Positions 16,505 through 25,617 of a stretch of 64,000 bases of DNA are shown piece by piece. Below the pieces are notes generated by a model that searched no databases, was not told the DNA's origin, and saw only the letters and a list, made by a program, of their open reading frames with translations. Source of the stretch: Flavobacteriales bacterium (GTDB lineage Bacteria; Bacteroidota; Bacteroidia; Flavobacteriales_F; PHOS-HE28); contig JAHBUK010000003.1 of assembly GCA_019638115.1 (NCBI GenBank), forward strand, positions 248,001 to 312,000. The letters run 5' to 3'. The position numbers were made by a program, and so were the translations under genes. Within the stretch, counting starts at the first letter, position 1. Every line of letters begins with the position of its first letter.

Positions 16505-17896
16505 ATGGAGGACAACACCGGGCTGCGCACGACCAAACGAGCAAGCAGCCGCATGTTGCGCATTCTTGCCGAGTTCCGCCGTTTCGTGCGCGAAACGATG
16601 GACCTGCATTGGGAGGCGCACATCGACAGCACTACCGAGATCATCCGCAAGGACATGATCTTCCGCGGCCACGTGGTGTGGGTGCTGGTGTGCAGCATCT
16701 TCATCGCCAGCATCGGCCTCAACGTCAACAGCACGGCGGTCATCATCGGCGCCATGTTGATCAGCCCGCTCATGGGTCCCATTCTGGCCACCGGGCTGGC
16801 CGTGGGCACCAACGACATGGACCTGCTGCGGCGGGCCTTGAAGAACTTCCTCATCATGGTGACGGTGGCTTTGATAACGAGCACCGTCTATTTCCTGCTT
16901 ACGCCCATCAGCGACTACCAAAGCGAGCTCTTGGCGCGCACACGGCCCACCTTGCTGGATGCGGGCGTGGCCATCTTCGGCGGCATCGCGGGCATCATCG
17001 GCGTTAGTCGTCGCAACCGGGGCAACGTGGTGCCCGGCGTTGCCATCGCCACCGCGCTTATGCCGCCTTTATGCACCGCAGGTTACGGTCTGGCCACCCT
17101 GCAGTGGAATTTCCTGTTCGGCGCGCTCTACCTCTTCACGCTCAACGCCATCTTCATCGCCCTGGCCACGGTATTGATCGTGCGCCTGCTGAAGTTCCCC
17201 TTGGCCAAGGAGCTGAACGCGCGGCGCGAGAAGCAGGTGAAGATGTACATGGCCATTGCCGTTGTGCTGCTGCTGGCGCCCAGCGTGTGGGTGCTGTACG
17301 GCATCACGCAGGAGGCCATCTTCCGTCGCGAGTTGGACCGGTTCGTCCGGGCCAATTTTCCGCTTGAAGGGACCGAACTTTTGGAGCATCGCATCACCTA
17401 CACCGATGCCGTGCAGCGCCTGGACCTGTATCTGGTGGGAGAACCCCTGGGCGAGGGCGTGCGCTCCGTGCTGGACAAGCAACTGCTGGAGCGGAACTTG
17501 TCGCAGGTGCAGTTGGTGATCCACCAGGCCGGTGCGGGCAGCATAGACTACCAAGCCATGCGCAGCGGCATCATCGAGGACATCTTCGATCGCAACGATC
17601 AGAAGTTGGCCGAGAAGGATGAACGCATCCGCGAGTTGGAACGCCAACTGGACCCCATTCCCATGGATGCCTTGGTGCGCGAAATGGCCGTGGTATTCCC
17701 CGGCATCAGCCAGTTCAGCTACGCCAATGCCGTGGTGTGGAACGGCAGCAAGCTGGATACCATCCCCACCGCCTTTGTGGCATGGAGCACCGAACTGAAC
17801 GAGCAGACCGTGAAGCAGCGCGAGCAGGTGCTGAACGACTGGCTGGAGCAGCGCCTGGGCAAGAAGGGCATGCGCGTGGTGCGGGAGAAACGATGA
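16505..17896 (+). CDS. DUF389 (TIGR00341-type) membrane protein
   Basis: A 463-residue protein. About residues 50-260 contain six or so membrane segments with the family motif GAMLISPLMGPILATGLAVG and the later VPGVAIATALMPPLCTAGYGLA. The remaining 200 residues are soluble, with a coiled coil (DQKLAEKDERIRELERQL). DUF389 proteins are widespread and of unknown role; transport is suspected from their topology. The start is the first ATG after the promoter octamer; a TTG three codons upstream overlaps that octamer and was not chosen. It follows the antiporter gene by 24 bases. Confidence 0.88.
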   Translation: MEDNTGLRTTKRASSRMLRILAEFRRFVRETMDLHWEAHIDSTTEIIRKDMIFRGHVVWVLVCSIFIASIGLNVNSTAVIIGAMLISPLMGPILATGLAVGTNDMDLLRRALKNFLIMVTVALITSTVYFLLTPISDYQSELLARTRPTLLDAGVAIFGGIAGIIGVSRRNRGNVVPGVAIATALMPPLCTAGYGLATLQWNFLFGALYLFTLNAIFIALATVLIVRLLKFPLAKELNARREKQVKMYMAIAVVLLLAPSVWVLYGITQEAIFRRELDRFVRANFPLEGTELLEHRITYTDAVQRLDLYLVGEPLGEGVRSVLDKQLLERNLSQVQLVIHQAGAGSIDYQAMRSGIIEDIFDRNDQKLAEKDERIRELERQLDPIPMDALVREMAVVFPGISQFSYANAVVWNGSKLDTIPTAFVAWSTELNEQTVKQREQVLNDWLEQRLGKKGMRVVREKR

Positions 17897-17911
17897 CCGC
17901 CTTCGGCGGTC
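17895..17911. terminator. hairpin at the end of the DUF389 gene
   Basis: A perfect 7-bp stem GACCGCC/GGCGGTC with loop TTC, starting within the stop codon of the DUF389 gene. No U-run follows, so termination is uncertain. The rest of 17912-18108 has a short direct repeat (CGCAGATG twice at 17925-17942) and no gene. Confidence 0.45.
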
Positions 17912-18108
17912 TAGGGGGTTTGAACCGCAGATGAACGCAGATGCACGCCGATAAATGCCTGCCTCGATATGGCTTATGCTTGGGGCTACATCCGCGTTGC
18001 TCCGCGACCAAATATGCATCGGACCGTCTGCGGTTGTCTTGATCGCACTACGCAAACGGTCTATGGAATACGGTCTGTGGCTGCCAAGGAATAACGGGCC
18101 GACGGCTG

Positions 18109-18116
18109 TACCTTCG
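18109..18116 (+). promoter_or_regulatory. -7 promoter-like element (TACCTTCG)
   Basis: The TTCG variant of TAnnTTTG, 7 bases before the ATG at 18124. It is the same octamer as the one before the LytS kinase gene. Confidence 0.4.
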
Positions 18117-18123
18117 TGGCACC

Positions 18124-18372
18124 ATGGAAACCTTCGAGGTTGATATCACGGACAAGAAGGCGAAGGCCCTGCTGAAACAGCTGGAGGCCTTGGGCATCAT
18201 CACCATGCGGCCCAAGAAGGTGCGCACGCTGGGGCAGGTGATGGCCGACATACGTGCTCGGGCTCTTAAGCTTCCTCCCATCACTGAGGAAGAGATCATG
18301 GAAGAGATCAAAGCACACAGGCGTGAAAAGCGCAGCAAGGCTGTTGCTGGAAAGGCTCGGGTTCCTGCGTGA
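18124..18372 (+). CDS. small antitoxin-like protein, orphan
   Basis: An 82-residue charged protein: DITDKKAKALLKQLEALGII at the N-terminus, LPPITEEEIMEEIKAHRREKRSK at the C-terminus. This layout (short beta/helix N-terminus, proline hinge, acidic helix with basic end) is common in small type II antitoxins. No RelE- or PIN-like toxin gene lies within 500 bases on either side. It could be an orphan antitoxin or an unrelated regulator. It is supported by a promoter-like octamer 7 bases upstream and a good coding pattern. Confidence 0.6.
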   Translation: METFEVDITDKKAKALLKQLEALGIITMRPKKVRTLGQVMADIRARALKLPPITEEEIMEEIKAHRREKRSKAVAGKARVPA

Positions 18373-18393
18373 TCACTTCCCGCGCAACCACCC

Positions 18394-18966
18394 ATGATCG
18401 AACACCGCGGAACACTCCTCAGCGAAGACCTCTTCGAGCGGCGCTTCGTGTGCGACCTCAATGCCTGCAAGGGCGCGTGCTGCGTGGCCGGCGAAAGTGG
18501 CGCGCCGCTGGAGCCGGAGGAAGAAGCACTGCTGAAGGAATTGTGGCCCAAGATCAAGCCCTACATCCCCGAGAAAGGCCAGCGCGCCATCGATGAGCAT
18601 GGCGTAAGCGAAGTGGACGAGGACGGCGACCTGGTGACCACCTTGGTGGAGGGCCGTGGCGAATGCGCCTTCACCATCTTCGAGAACGGCGTTGCGCTCT
18701 GCGGCGTGGAGAAGGCCTGGAAGGATGGCAAGATCCCTTTCCGCAAACCCATCAGCTGCCACCTTTATCCCATCCGCATCACCAAGCTGAAGTTCCACGA
18801 TGGGCTCAACTACCACCAGTGGCCCATCTGCAAACCCGCCTGCGAGTGCGGCGCCAAGCTGGATGTGCCGGTGTTCCGTTTCCTGAAGGACTCGCTTACG
18901 CGGAAGTACGGAGCGGACTGGTACGATGAGCTGGAGTTGCTGTACAGTGAGTGGGTGAAGCGCTGA
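18394..18966 (+). CDS. DUF3109 family cysteine-rich protein
   Basis: A 190-residue cytosolic protein. The Cys pattern is CDLNACKGACCVAG near residues 25-38, ECAF and LCGVEK in the middle, CHLYPIR (about 128), and CKPACECG (about 148-155), matching DUF3109. Similar Cys-rich families bind zinc or iron-sulfur clusters, so metal binding is likely, though the biochemical role is unknown. It starts 21 bases after the antitoxin-like gene and may share its transcript. The length fits the family. Confidence 0.85.
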   Translation: MIEHRGTLLSEDLFERRFVCDLNACKGACCVAGESGAPLEPEEEALLKELWPKIKPYIPEKGQRAIDEHGVSEVDEDGDLVTTLVEGRGECAFTIFENGVALCGVEKAWKDGKIPFRKPISCHLYPIRITKLKFHDGLNYHQWPICKPACECGAKLDVPVFRFLKDSLTRKYGADWYDELELLYSEWVKR

Positions 18967-19533
18967 TCCCACCCTTCAAATCCTCGATCCCTACGCGCTC
19001 TGCGGAGTACTCCTTCGGTATTGCCCAGGGACGGTGAAACCTTCAGCAAAGGCACCACCGCTACGCCTACTCTGAGCGGTCCTGAGCGAAAGTCGAAGGG
19101 CGAAGAGTAGGCTACGAAGAGCATTTGATGTTGGCCCGTTGAAGCACCCATCAACCCGCTTCCCGCGCGATCAGTGATCCTCCCGCCGGAGGCCCTTCCG
19201 AAAGCCCCTCATCACGCCACTTTCCGAGGGTGTGCAACGCGCTTGCGCCCTACGGCCGCGCGGTCTGCGCGTTGTTAACCGATCGTGAAAAGAAAACACT
19301 TGCACGGATCGTTGCGCGATCCCGCCCGCGTCAGTTCTAAGGAACTTGGCCGTGTTGAAAACTCCGGAAAGTTGGTCCACGTTCATCCTTGTCCACCCCT
19401 CCACCACGTGCCAACTTTGTAACCCGCCGACGACGCATTTCCAGCCGCCGACGGAACCACCATCAAGCCCGAAGTAGTCGAACAAGGGGGACTTCTCCCA
19501 ATGGATATCCCTTCCCCCGAACGAAGCAACACC
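18967..19533. other. 567-base intergenic region upstream of nrdB
   Basis: No gene seen. It contains a 9-bp hairpin (GCCTACTCT/AGAGTAGGC, 19065-19073 and 19104-19112) enclosing TCCTGAGCGAAAGTCGAAGG, a common type of small intergenic repeat. The nrdB-proximal part carries AT-rich words (GTTAACCGATCGTGAAAA near 19276, GTGTTGAAAAC near 19352) that could be control sites. No NrdR-type box was recognised. Confidence 0.6.
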
Positions 19534-20571
19534 ATGAGCACCAAGACCAACGTACCCCAACTGAGCCTGGAGGATGTCCTCCCCGCCAACGTGGAAGCCA
19601 ACAACGAACCCCTGCTCAAGGAGAACAAGGACCGCTTCGTCATCTTCCCCATCCAGCACAACGACATCTGGCAGTTCTACAAGAAGCACGAGGCCGCCTT
19701 CTGGACCGCCGAGGAGATCGACCTGCATGCCGACCTGGTGGATTGGGCCGACAAGCTCAACGATGACGAGCGCTACTTCATCAAGCACGTGCTGGCCTTC
19801 TTCGCCGCCAGCGACGGCATCGTGAACGAGAACCTCGCCGAGAACTTCCTGCACGAGGTGCAGTACCCCGAGGCCCGCTTCTTCTACGGCTTCCAGATCG
19901 CCATGGAGAACATCCACAGCGAGACTTACAGTCTGCTGATCGATACCTACATCAAGGACCCCATCGAGAAGGACAAGCTGCTGCACGCCATAGACACCGT
20001 GCCCTGCGTGGGCAAAAAGGCCGAGTGGGCCCTGCGCTGGATCGAGAAGGGCGGCTTCGCAGAGCGCCTCGTGGCCTTCGCCGCCGTGGAGGGCATCTTC
20101 TTCAGCGGCAGCTTCTGCAGCATCTTCTGGCTCAAGAAGCGCGGCCTCATGCCCGGCCTCACCTTCAGCAATGAACTGATCAGCCGCGATGAGGGCCTGC
20201 ACTGCGACTTCGCATGCCTGCTCTACACCAAGCACCTCATCAACAAGCTGCCCAAGAAGACCGTGGAGGCCATCATCCGCGATGCCGTGGAGATCGAGAA
20301 GGAGTTCGTGACCGACGCACTGCCCGTGAACCTGATCGGCATGAACGCCAAGCTCATGAGCCAGTACATCGAGTTCGTGGCCGACCGCCTGCTGGTGGAA
20401 CTCGGCAACGAGAAGATCTACAACGCCACCAACCCCTTCGACTTCATGGAGATGATCAGCCTGCAAGGCAAGACCAACTTCTTCGAGAAGCGTGTGGGCG
20501 AGTACCAAAAGGCCGGCGTGCTCAACCAGGACAAGGAGCAGGGGAAGTTCACGCTGGATGCGGATTTTTAG
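19534..20571 (+). CDS. nrdB: ribonucleotide reductase class Ia beta subunit, eukaryote-like
   Basis: A 345-residue R2 subunit that houses the diiron-tyrosyl radical needed to make deoxyribonucleotides. Visible ligands and radical site: Asp94 ([12 protein letters not shown]), Glu125, His128 and Tyr132 (MENIHSETY), and a later Glu/His set including [13 protein letters not shown]. The C-terminus FTLDADF, which docks into the large subunit, is the same as that of animal R2 proteins. An in-frame ATG at 19501 would add 11 residues; the ATG at 19534 fits the family better. It is followed by nrdA after 370 bases, in the same direction. Confidence 0.96.
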   Translation: MSTKTNVPQLSLEDVLPANVEANNEPLLKENKDRFVIFPIQHNDIWQFYKKHEAAFWTAEEIDLHADLVDWADKLNDDERYFIKHVLAFFAASDGIVNENLAENFLHEVQYPEARFFYGFQIAMENIHSETYSLLIDTYIKDPIEKDKLLHAIDTVPCVGKKAEWALRWIEKGGFAERLVAFAAVEGIFFSGSFCSIFWLKKRGLMPGLTFSNELISRDEGLHCDFACLLYTKHLINKLPKKTVEAIIRDAVEIEKEFVTDALPVNLIGMNAKLMSQYIEFVADRLLVELGNEKIYNATNPFDFMEMISLQGKTNFFEKRVGEYQKAGVLNQDKEQGKFTLDADF

Positions 20572-20576
20572 AGGAA

Positions 20577-20757
20577 GTTGTAGTTGAGAGGTTGTAGGTA
20601 GTTGGAGGTTGTCAACAGCACATCGGCATCAACCTTCCCAACCCCTCAACTCCTCAACCCCTCAACCCCTCAACTCCTCAACCGCCCCCAACTTCTCAAC
20701 CCCGCAACTCCTCAACCGCCCCCAACTTCTCAACCCCTCAACCCCTCGGTTAAAGCA
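20577..20757. repeat. degenerate CAACCCCT/CAACTCCT tandem repeat between nrdB and nrdA
   Basis: A run of 8-9 base units (CAACTCCT, CAACCCCT, CAACTTCT) from about 20637 to 20755, preceded by a complementary-strand GTTGAGAGGTTGTAGGTAGTTGG stretch at 20577-20610. The two halves could pair. The remaining gap to 20941 shows no gene. Confidence 0.7.
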
Positions 20758-20941
20758 TCGCCCACTATTCACATTCCCCGGTTGAACAACTCGTGATCGA
20801 GCACCGGATCAAACGACCCCGCAGGGCCCCATCTTGGGAACCCTGTCACTGACAGAAAAACCAACACACCGCGGAGCGGGAGCCGAGCGGTCCACACAGA
20901 TAAGGCGAGGTCTGACTCGCCGCAAACAAAGAGAAAGAAGC

Positions 20942-23353
20942 ATGTACGTAATCAAGCGCGACGGCCGCCGGGAGGCAGTGAAATTCGACAAGATCACCGC
21001 CCGGGTGAAGAAACTCTGCTACGGACTGGATCCCATGGTGGATGCCACCCAGGTGACCCTCAAGGTCATCGATGGCATCTTCGATGGTGTTACCACCACC
21101 GAGCTGGACAACCTCACCGCCGAGGTGGCCGCCACCATGACGGTGAAACACCCCGACTATGCCCTGCTCGCCAGCCGCATCGCCGTCAGCAACCTGCACA
21201 AGAACACCAAGAAGTCCTTCAGCGAAGTGATGAAGGACCTCTACAGCTACGTCGATCCCAAGACCAACGCCAAGGCATCCCTCATCGCCGAGGATGTCAT
21301 GGACATCATCCGCAAGAACGCCGACCAGCTCGATAGCGCCATCATCTACGATCGCGACTTCAGCTACGACTACTTCGGCTTCAAGACCCTGGAGCGCAGC
21401 TACCTGTTGCGCATGCACGGCAAGGTGGTGGAGCGCCCCCAGCACATGCTCATGCGCGTTAGCGTGGGCATCCACAAGAACGACCTGGAGGCCGCCATCA
21501 ACACCTACAACAGCCTCAGCGAGGGCTGGTACACCCACGCCACGCCCACGCTCTTCAACGCCGGCACGCCCAAGCCGCAAATGAGCAGCTGCTTCCTGCT
21601 GCAACTGAAGGACGACAGCATCAGCGGCATCTACGACACCCTGAAGCAGTGCGCCCAGATCAGCCAGAGCGCCGGTGGCATCGGCCTCAGCGTGCACAAC
21701 CTGCGCGCCAAGGGCAGCTACATCAAGGGCACCAACGGCACCAGCAACGGCATCGTGCCCATGCTGCGCGTGTTCAACGACACCGCCCGCTACGTGGACC
21801 AGGGCGGCGGCAAGCGCAAAGGCAGCTTCGCCATCTACCTGGAGCCCTGGCACGCCGATGTGTTCGACTTCCTGGAGCTGAAGAAGAACCACGGCAAGGA
21901 GGAGATGCGCGCCCGCGACCTCTTCTACGCCATGTGGATCCCCGACCTCTTCATGAAGCGCGTGGAGCAGGGCGCCGAGTGGACCCTGATGTGCCCCAAC
22001 GAGTGCCCCGGCCTGGCCGACACCTGGGGGGCCAAGTTCGAGGAGCTGTACGAGGGCTACGAGGCCGCTGGCAAGGGCCGCGGCACCGTGAAGGCGCAGG
22101 ACCTCTGGTTCAAGATCCTGGAAAGCCAGATCGAGACGGGCACGCCCTACATCCTCTTCAAAGACGCTGCCAACGGCAAGAGCAACCAGCAGAACCTGGG
22201 CACCATCAAGAGCTCCAACCTCTGCACCGAGATCATCGAGTACACCAGCCCCGATGAGGTGGCCGTGTGCAACCTGGGCTCCATCGCACTGCCCAAGTTC
22301 GTGCAGAAAGGCAAGTTCGACCACGACCAGCTCTTCAAGGTCACCTACGAGCTCACGCGCAACCTGAACCGCGTGATCGACCAGAACTACTACCCGATCC
22401 CCGAGGCGCGCCGCAGCAACATGCGCCACCGCCCCATCGGCATCGGCGTGCAGGGCCTGGCGGACGCGTTCATCCTGATGCGCCACCCCTTCGACAGCGT
22501 GGAGGCCAAGGTGCTGAACCGCGAGATCTTCGAGACCATCTACTACGCCGCCATGACCGCCAGCAAGGACCTGGCGAAGGAGGAAGGCACCTACGAGACC
22601 TACGCCGGCAGCCCGGTGAGCGAGGGCGTGTTCCAGTTCGACATGTGGGGTGTGAAGCCCAGCGACCGCTGGGAGTGGGACGTGCTGCGTGAGGAGGTGA
22701 AGAAGCACGGCGTGCGCAACAGCCTGCTGCTGGCCCCCATGCCCACCGCCAGCACCGCCCAGATCCTGGGCAACAACGAGTGCTTCGAGCCCTACACCAG
22801 CAACATCTACACCCGTCGCGTGCTGAGCGGCGAGTTCGTGGTGGTGAACAAGTACCTGCTGCGCGACCTGGTGAAGCTGAACCTCTGGGGCGAGGACCTC
22901 AAGAACAAGATCATCGCCAGCAACGGCAGCGTGCAGCACATCCCGGAGATCCCCCAGAACCTGAAGGACCTCTACAAGACCGCCTGGGAGATCAGCCAGA
23001 AGGTGATCATCGACATGGCCGCCGACCGCGGCGCCTACATCTGCCAGAGCCAGAGCCTCAACGTGTTCATGGAGAACGCCAACTTCGGCAAGCTCACCAG
23101 CATGCACTTCTACAGCTGGAAGGCAGGCCTGAAGACCGGCATGTACTACCTGCGCACCAAGGCCGCCACCGACGCCATCAAGTTCACGGTGGACAAGGCC
23201 AAACTGGCCGAACCCGCCAACAGCAAAGCAGCAGTGCCCGCCGAAAAGGTGCGCGAAGCAGCCATGGCAGGCAGCAACAGCGCCGAAGAGGCCGCCGCAC
23301 AGATCGCATGCTCGCTGGATGATCCGGAGGGGTGTGAGATGTGTTCGGGGTAG
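20942..23353 (+). CDS. nrdA: ribonucleotide reductase class Ia alpha subunit, eukaryote-like
   Basis: An 803-residue R1 subunit that reduces ribonucleoside diphosphates. An N-terminal ATP-cone ([18 protein letters not shown]) gives allosteric control. Active-site cysteines appear in [17 protein letters not shown] and VAVCNLGS, and the substrate/radical region in [19 protein letters not shown]. The C-terminal redox pair is GCEMC. Long stretches such as [20 protein letters not shown] and [16 protein letters not shown] closely resemble animal R1. The start is the ATG at 20942, where the ATP-cone begins. It forms one holoenzyme with NrdB. Confidence 0.97.
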   Translation: MYVIKRDGRREAVKFDKITARVKKLCYGLDPMVDATQVTLKVIDGIFDGVTTTELDNLTAEVAATMTVKHPDYALLASRIAVSNLHKNTKKSFSEVMKDLYSYVDPKTNAKASLIAEDVMDIIRKNADQLDSAIIYDRDFSYDYFGFKTLERSYLLRMHGKVVERPQHMLMRVSVGIHKNDLEAAINTYNSLSEGWYTHATPTLFNAGTPKPQMSSCFLLQLKDDSISGIYDTLKQCAQISQSAGGIGLSVHNLRAKGSYIKGTNGTSNGIVPMLRVFNDTARYVDQGGGKRKGSFAIYLEPWHADVFDFLELKKNHGKEEMRARDLFYAMWIPDLFMKRVEQGAEWTLMCPNECPGLADTWGAKFEELYEGYEAAGKGRGTVKAQDLWFKILESQIETGTPYILFKDAANGKSNQQNLGTIKSSNLCTEIIEYTSPDEVAVCNLGSIALPKFVQKGKFDHDQLFKVTYELTRNLNRVIDQNYYPIPEARRSNMRHRPIGIGVQGLADAFILMRHPFDSVEAKVLNREIFETIYYAAMTASKDLAKEEGTYETYAGSPVSEGVFQFDMWGVKPSDRWEWDVLREEVKKHGVRNSLLLAPMPTASTAQILGNNECFEPYTSNIYTRRVLSGEFVVVNKYLLRDLVKLNLWGEDLKNKIIASNGSVQHIPEIPQNLKDLYKTAWEISQKVIIDMAADRGAYICQSQSLNVFMENANFGKLTSMHFYSWKAGLKTGMYYLRTKAATDAIKFTVDKAKLAEPANSKAAVPAEKVREAAMAGSNSAEEAAAQIACSLDDPEGCEMCSG

Positions 23354-23378
23354 GAGTCGACCCCATACGATGAATCAA

Positions 23379-23405
23379 TGAAGAGCGGCTCGAAAGGCCG
23401 CTCTT
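23379..23405 (+). terminator. terminator of the nrd genes
   Basis: A perfect 10-bp stem GAAGAGCGGC/GCCGCTCTTC with a 7-base loop, 25 bases after the nrdA stop. The U-tract is short (CTTCCCTTA). Confidence 0.75.
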
Positions 23406-23470
23406 CCCTTAGTGTGCATCAAGCCGACTGACTATGTACTGCTGGCATTGGACACACTGCTTGTGGAGAG

Positions 23471-24190
23471 TCACAACCTAAGGCGGTCCCACAAATCATT
23501 GAAATGGGTTACTTCGTTATTGTCTCGCAAAGTTGTCAAGTCAGTGTATTCGAGCAAGTTCGCAATGCGATTGGACTCGTCCCTGCTCTTTGTATAGCTT
23601 TTGCCAAATCTGTTGCAGACAGCGTTCAGCAAGAGTGCAGGTCTGTAAACTTCCCTTTCAAAGTTTTTCCTCAACCCGTCCACATATAGGTCGGTATGTT
23701 CCCTATCGTCCTTAGCACCAGTCAGACGCATAAGCAAAGTGGGCATGGACAGATACCAAGCTTCAATCTCCATTCGCGAAAAGCAGAGGTGCTTGTCTGA
23801 ATTACAAACAACACGTGAATCAAACAAGTCACGTTGCCTAGTAATCATTTCTGCAATCAACTTCTCATCGATAAGTCCTGCAGATATTTCGTCGTACTCC
23901 TGGGAGTAGATATCCCTTAGGCCAACTACTAAGTCAAAACCACCCTGATCGAGAAAGCGGCTCCTTTCAGCGGCTCTACTTATTACAGCATCCCCATTGG
24001 TGCATATGATTTGATAATCGAATTCATATACTCCACCAGAGTCGAATTTGTAGGGGACATCAAGAAGGTTCGAACTGTGAAGTTCAAGACAGCAAATATT
24101 CACGTTCGAGTAATTGTGGTGCTTTAGAAGCATCTCTCTGATAAGGCACAACTCTGTGTGCCCCTCCACGAACAGTGCTACCCTCAGCAT
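23471..24190 (-). CDS. TOPRIM-like nuclease candidate (DUF4276-like), partner of the adjacent ATPase
   Basis: A 239-residue protein. The N-terminus LRVALFVEGHTELCLIREML fits a TOPRIM fold: a beta strand, catalytic-type Glu9, then a helix. A second acidic cluster, LVVGLRDIYSQEYDE (87-101), could be the metal site, and EIEAWYL (141-147) resembles a motif conserved in DUF4276-like proteins. Its ATG overlaps the ATPase stop as TGATG. The region is visibly AT-richer than its neighbours. Family placement is by motif only. As part of an ATPase-TOPRIM pair it is a candidate effector of an anti-phage system. Confidence 0.7.
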   Translation of the reverse strand: MLRVALFVEGHTELCLIREMLLKHHNYSNVNICCLELHSSNLLDVPYKFDSGGVYEFDYQIICTNGDAVISRAAERSRFLDQGGFDLVVGLRDIYSQEYDEISAGLIDEKLIAEMITRQRDLFDSRVVCNSDKHLCFSRMEIEAWYLSMPTLLMRLTGAKDDREHTDLYVDGLRKNFEREVYRPALLLNAVCNRFGKSYTKSRDESNRIANLLEYTDLTTLRDNNEVTHFNDLWDRLRL

Positions 24191-25287
24191 CAGTCAGCGT
24201 TAAGGTAATTAGAACTGAAGATATCAAAGGGAGCTAGGCCAGACAATCTAAAGTTATTAAACACATCAGGGTGGCTTACTGCGCTCATTCCAGAAACTTC
24301 AGTGCCTTTTTTCCTTAGGATGAGCCAATGCTTCAAGCTAACCTGATCGAGGAAGAAGTTATGATTTGAAGTCAAAACTGCTTGAATTGATGAATCCTTG
24401 AAATATCCTAACAGGAACGTCGCTAACCTCCTCGCCCTGTCATAATCGAGACCCTCACCGACATCATCAACCATTATAAGGCTTGGCTGAATTTTAACCT
24501 TCATGTATTGCAGATAGACAGCGATGGCGATAACTCTGAACATGCCCTGCGATAAGAGGCGTTGTTCAATCGGGTATAACAAACCCTTCTCTTTGACCGT
24601 AATTTTCGGAGCACCTGAGATTATCTTTACATCAATCTGTTCAACTTCATATCCGAGAGCATTCAAGGTAGTGCAAACGATATTACGGTCGGCCTCAGAG
24701 AGTTCCGTCTGAAGTATTGTGGCGACATCATCAATTCCTTTTGCTTTAAGGGATCTCCCGTCGTCCGTCATGAAATCAGTGGAGTGCAACATACCAAACT
24801 TGAACAAGCGTGCATTTGAGGCAAACTGGTACAAATCTTCGAAATATGGATACTCGACTTGATCTCTACGGTAGTTCATCACGAGCTTGTCGCTCGGTGG
24901 CGCCACGGTAACCATGCCTTTCGCCGCATGTGAATAAAGGCTGGCGTTCTTCCCAGTTCTCCTCATCACATCAATCTTGTCGATCAGCAAACTTTCGTAT
25001 ACCTCTCCATCCTTAGTACCAATACTGTAGTCATAGGACTGCTTATTAAACGTAAACGATACGCTCCAATGACCAAAGAAGACAGTGGTGTTTCCCGTGA
25101 TCATCTCACACAGTGCTTCGATTGCGCGAAGTAGTCTTGATTTGCCGGTAGCATTCTTTGCAACAACGAAATTGACGCTGTCTAGCTGCACATTGGAGAT
25201 GCTCCACTGCTCAGACCTGGCGCTCGTCTCATGACTGTATGCGAAGCGAGTGATCATTGTCGTAGTTGCTAAGATGCGTGGTTCCAC
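24190..25287 (-). CDS. ABC-type AAA ATPase (AAA_15/21-like), defence candidate
   Basis: A 365-residue cytosolic ATPase. Walker A is AKNATGKS (43-50). The ABC signature is LSQG (245-248), followed by MFR. Walker B is SLIMVDDVGEGLD with Asp274-Asp275. The switch His is in TSNHN (His309). This is the full set of an SMC/ABC-like AAA protein as found in OLD, AbiL, PARIS, Septu and retron-associated ATPases. A TAGATTTG promoter element ends 13 bases before the ATG at 25287; an ATG at 25257 is also possible. It is coupled to the TOPRIM-like gene downstream. The specific system type cannot be settled from sequence alone. Confidence 0.82.
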   Translation of the reverse strand: MEPRILATTTMITRFAYSHETSARSEQWSISNVQLDSVNFVVAKNATGKSRLLRAIEALCEMITGNTTVFFGHWSVSFTFNKQSYDYSIGTKDGEVYESLLIDKIDVMRRTGKNASLYSHAAKGMVTVAPPSDKLVMNYRRDQVEYPYFEDLYQFASNARLFKFGMLHSTDFMTDDGRSLKAKGIDDVATILQTELSEADRNIVCTTLNALGYEVEQIDVKIISGAPKITVKEKGLLYPIEQRLLSQGMFRVIAIAVYLQYMKVKIQPSLIMVDDVGEGLDYDRARRLATFLLGYFKDSSIQAVLTSNHNFFLDQVSLKHWLILRKKGTEVSGMSAVSHPDVFNNFRLSGLAPFDIFSSNYLNAD

Positions 25288-25300
25288 TGCCCAAGGAGGT

Positions 25301-25308
25301 CAAATCTA
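25301..25308 (-). promoter_or_regulatory. -7 promoter element (TAGATTTG) of the ATPase/TOPRIM pair
   Basis: An exact TAnnTTTG match on the minus strand, 13 bases before the ATPase ATG. The same octamer precedes the 1182-residue surface protein gene (37911-37918). Confidence 0.5.
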
Positions 25309-25480
25309 ACCAAGTCGACGGCGCTCAGACCCCTTGTTGCCTATTAAGCCTCCTGTTGCCGCGAATCTATGACCAGTGGCTGTGCTACAGCCGCAATTCC
25401 CATCTGCGCTTAGCGAGGCCGGGATCTTAGAGTATATGGCTACACTTGACTAGCCTCATCTGTGCGTAGCGCGCCCCCCT

Positions 25481-25562
25481 GCTGCGCGTAGCGTGGCCGT
25501 ACTATGAGCGTAGCCTGTGGCTGCGCTCGATAAGAGCAGGACCATGGTAGCCTGCGGCTACC
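25481..25562. repeat. GTAGCC hairpin repeat, copy A
   Basis: Contains GCTGCGCGTAGCGTGGC, then the hairpin GAGCGTAGCC-TGT-GGCTGCGCTC (25506-25528), then GGTAGCC-TGC-GGCTACC (25546-25562). The first hairpin is near-identical to copies at 27656-27679 and 29064-29086. A shorter half copy lies at about 25459-25474. The surrounding 25288-25617 gap holds no gene. Confidence 0.8.
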
Positions 25563-25617
25563 TAGTCATCCAATCCTCGATCGTATCATGAGCAGCGTCG
25601 AAAGGCAACTCGGATAG

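Noticed and set aside
11309-16921. Long antisense frames (11309-13066 and 15113-16921) over the antiporter genes
   Set aside because: Charged, His/Gln-rich translations without motifs; both lie opposite well-supported membrane proteins.
20637-20757. CRISPR-like array between nrdB and nrdA
   Set aside because: Units are 8-9 bases with no unique spacers; it is a low-complexity tandem repeat.
20846-23107. Very long open frame (753 codons) antisense to nrdA
   Set aside because: It is a shadow of the strong GC-rich codon pattern of nrdA; its translation is low-complexity (Leu/Val/His/Gly-rich) with no domain, while nrdA is unambiguous.
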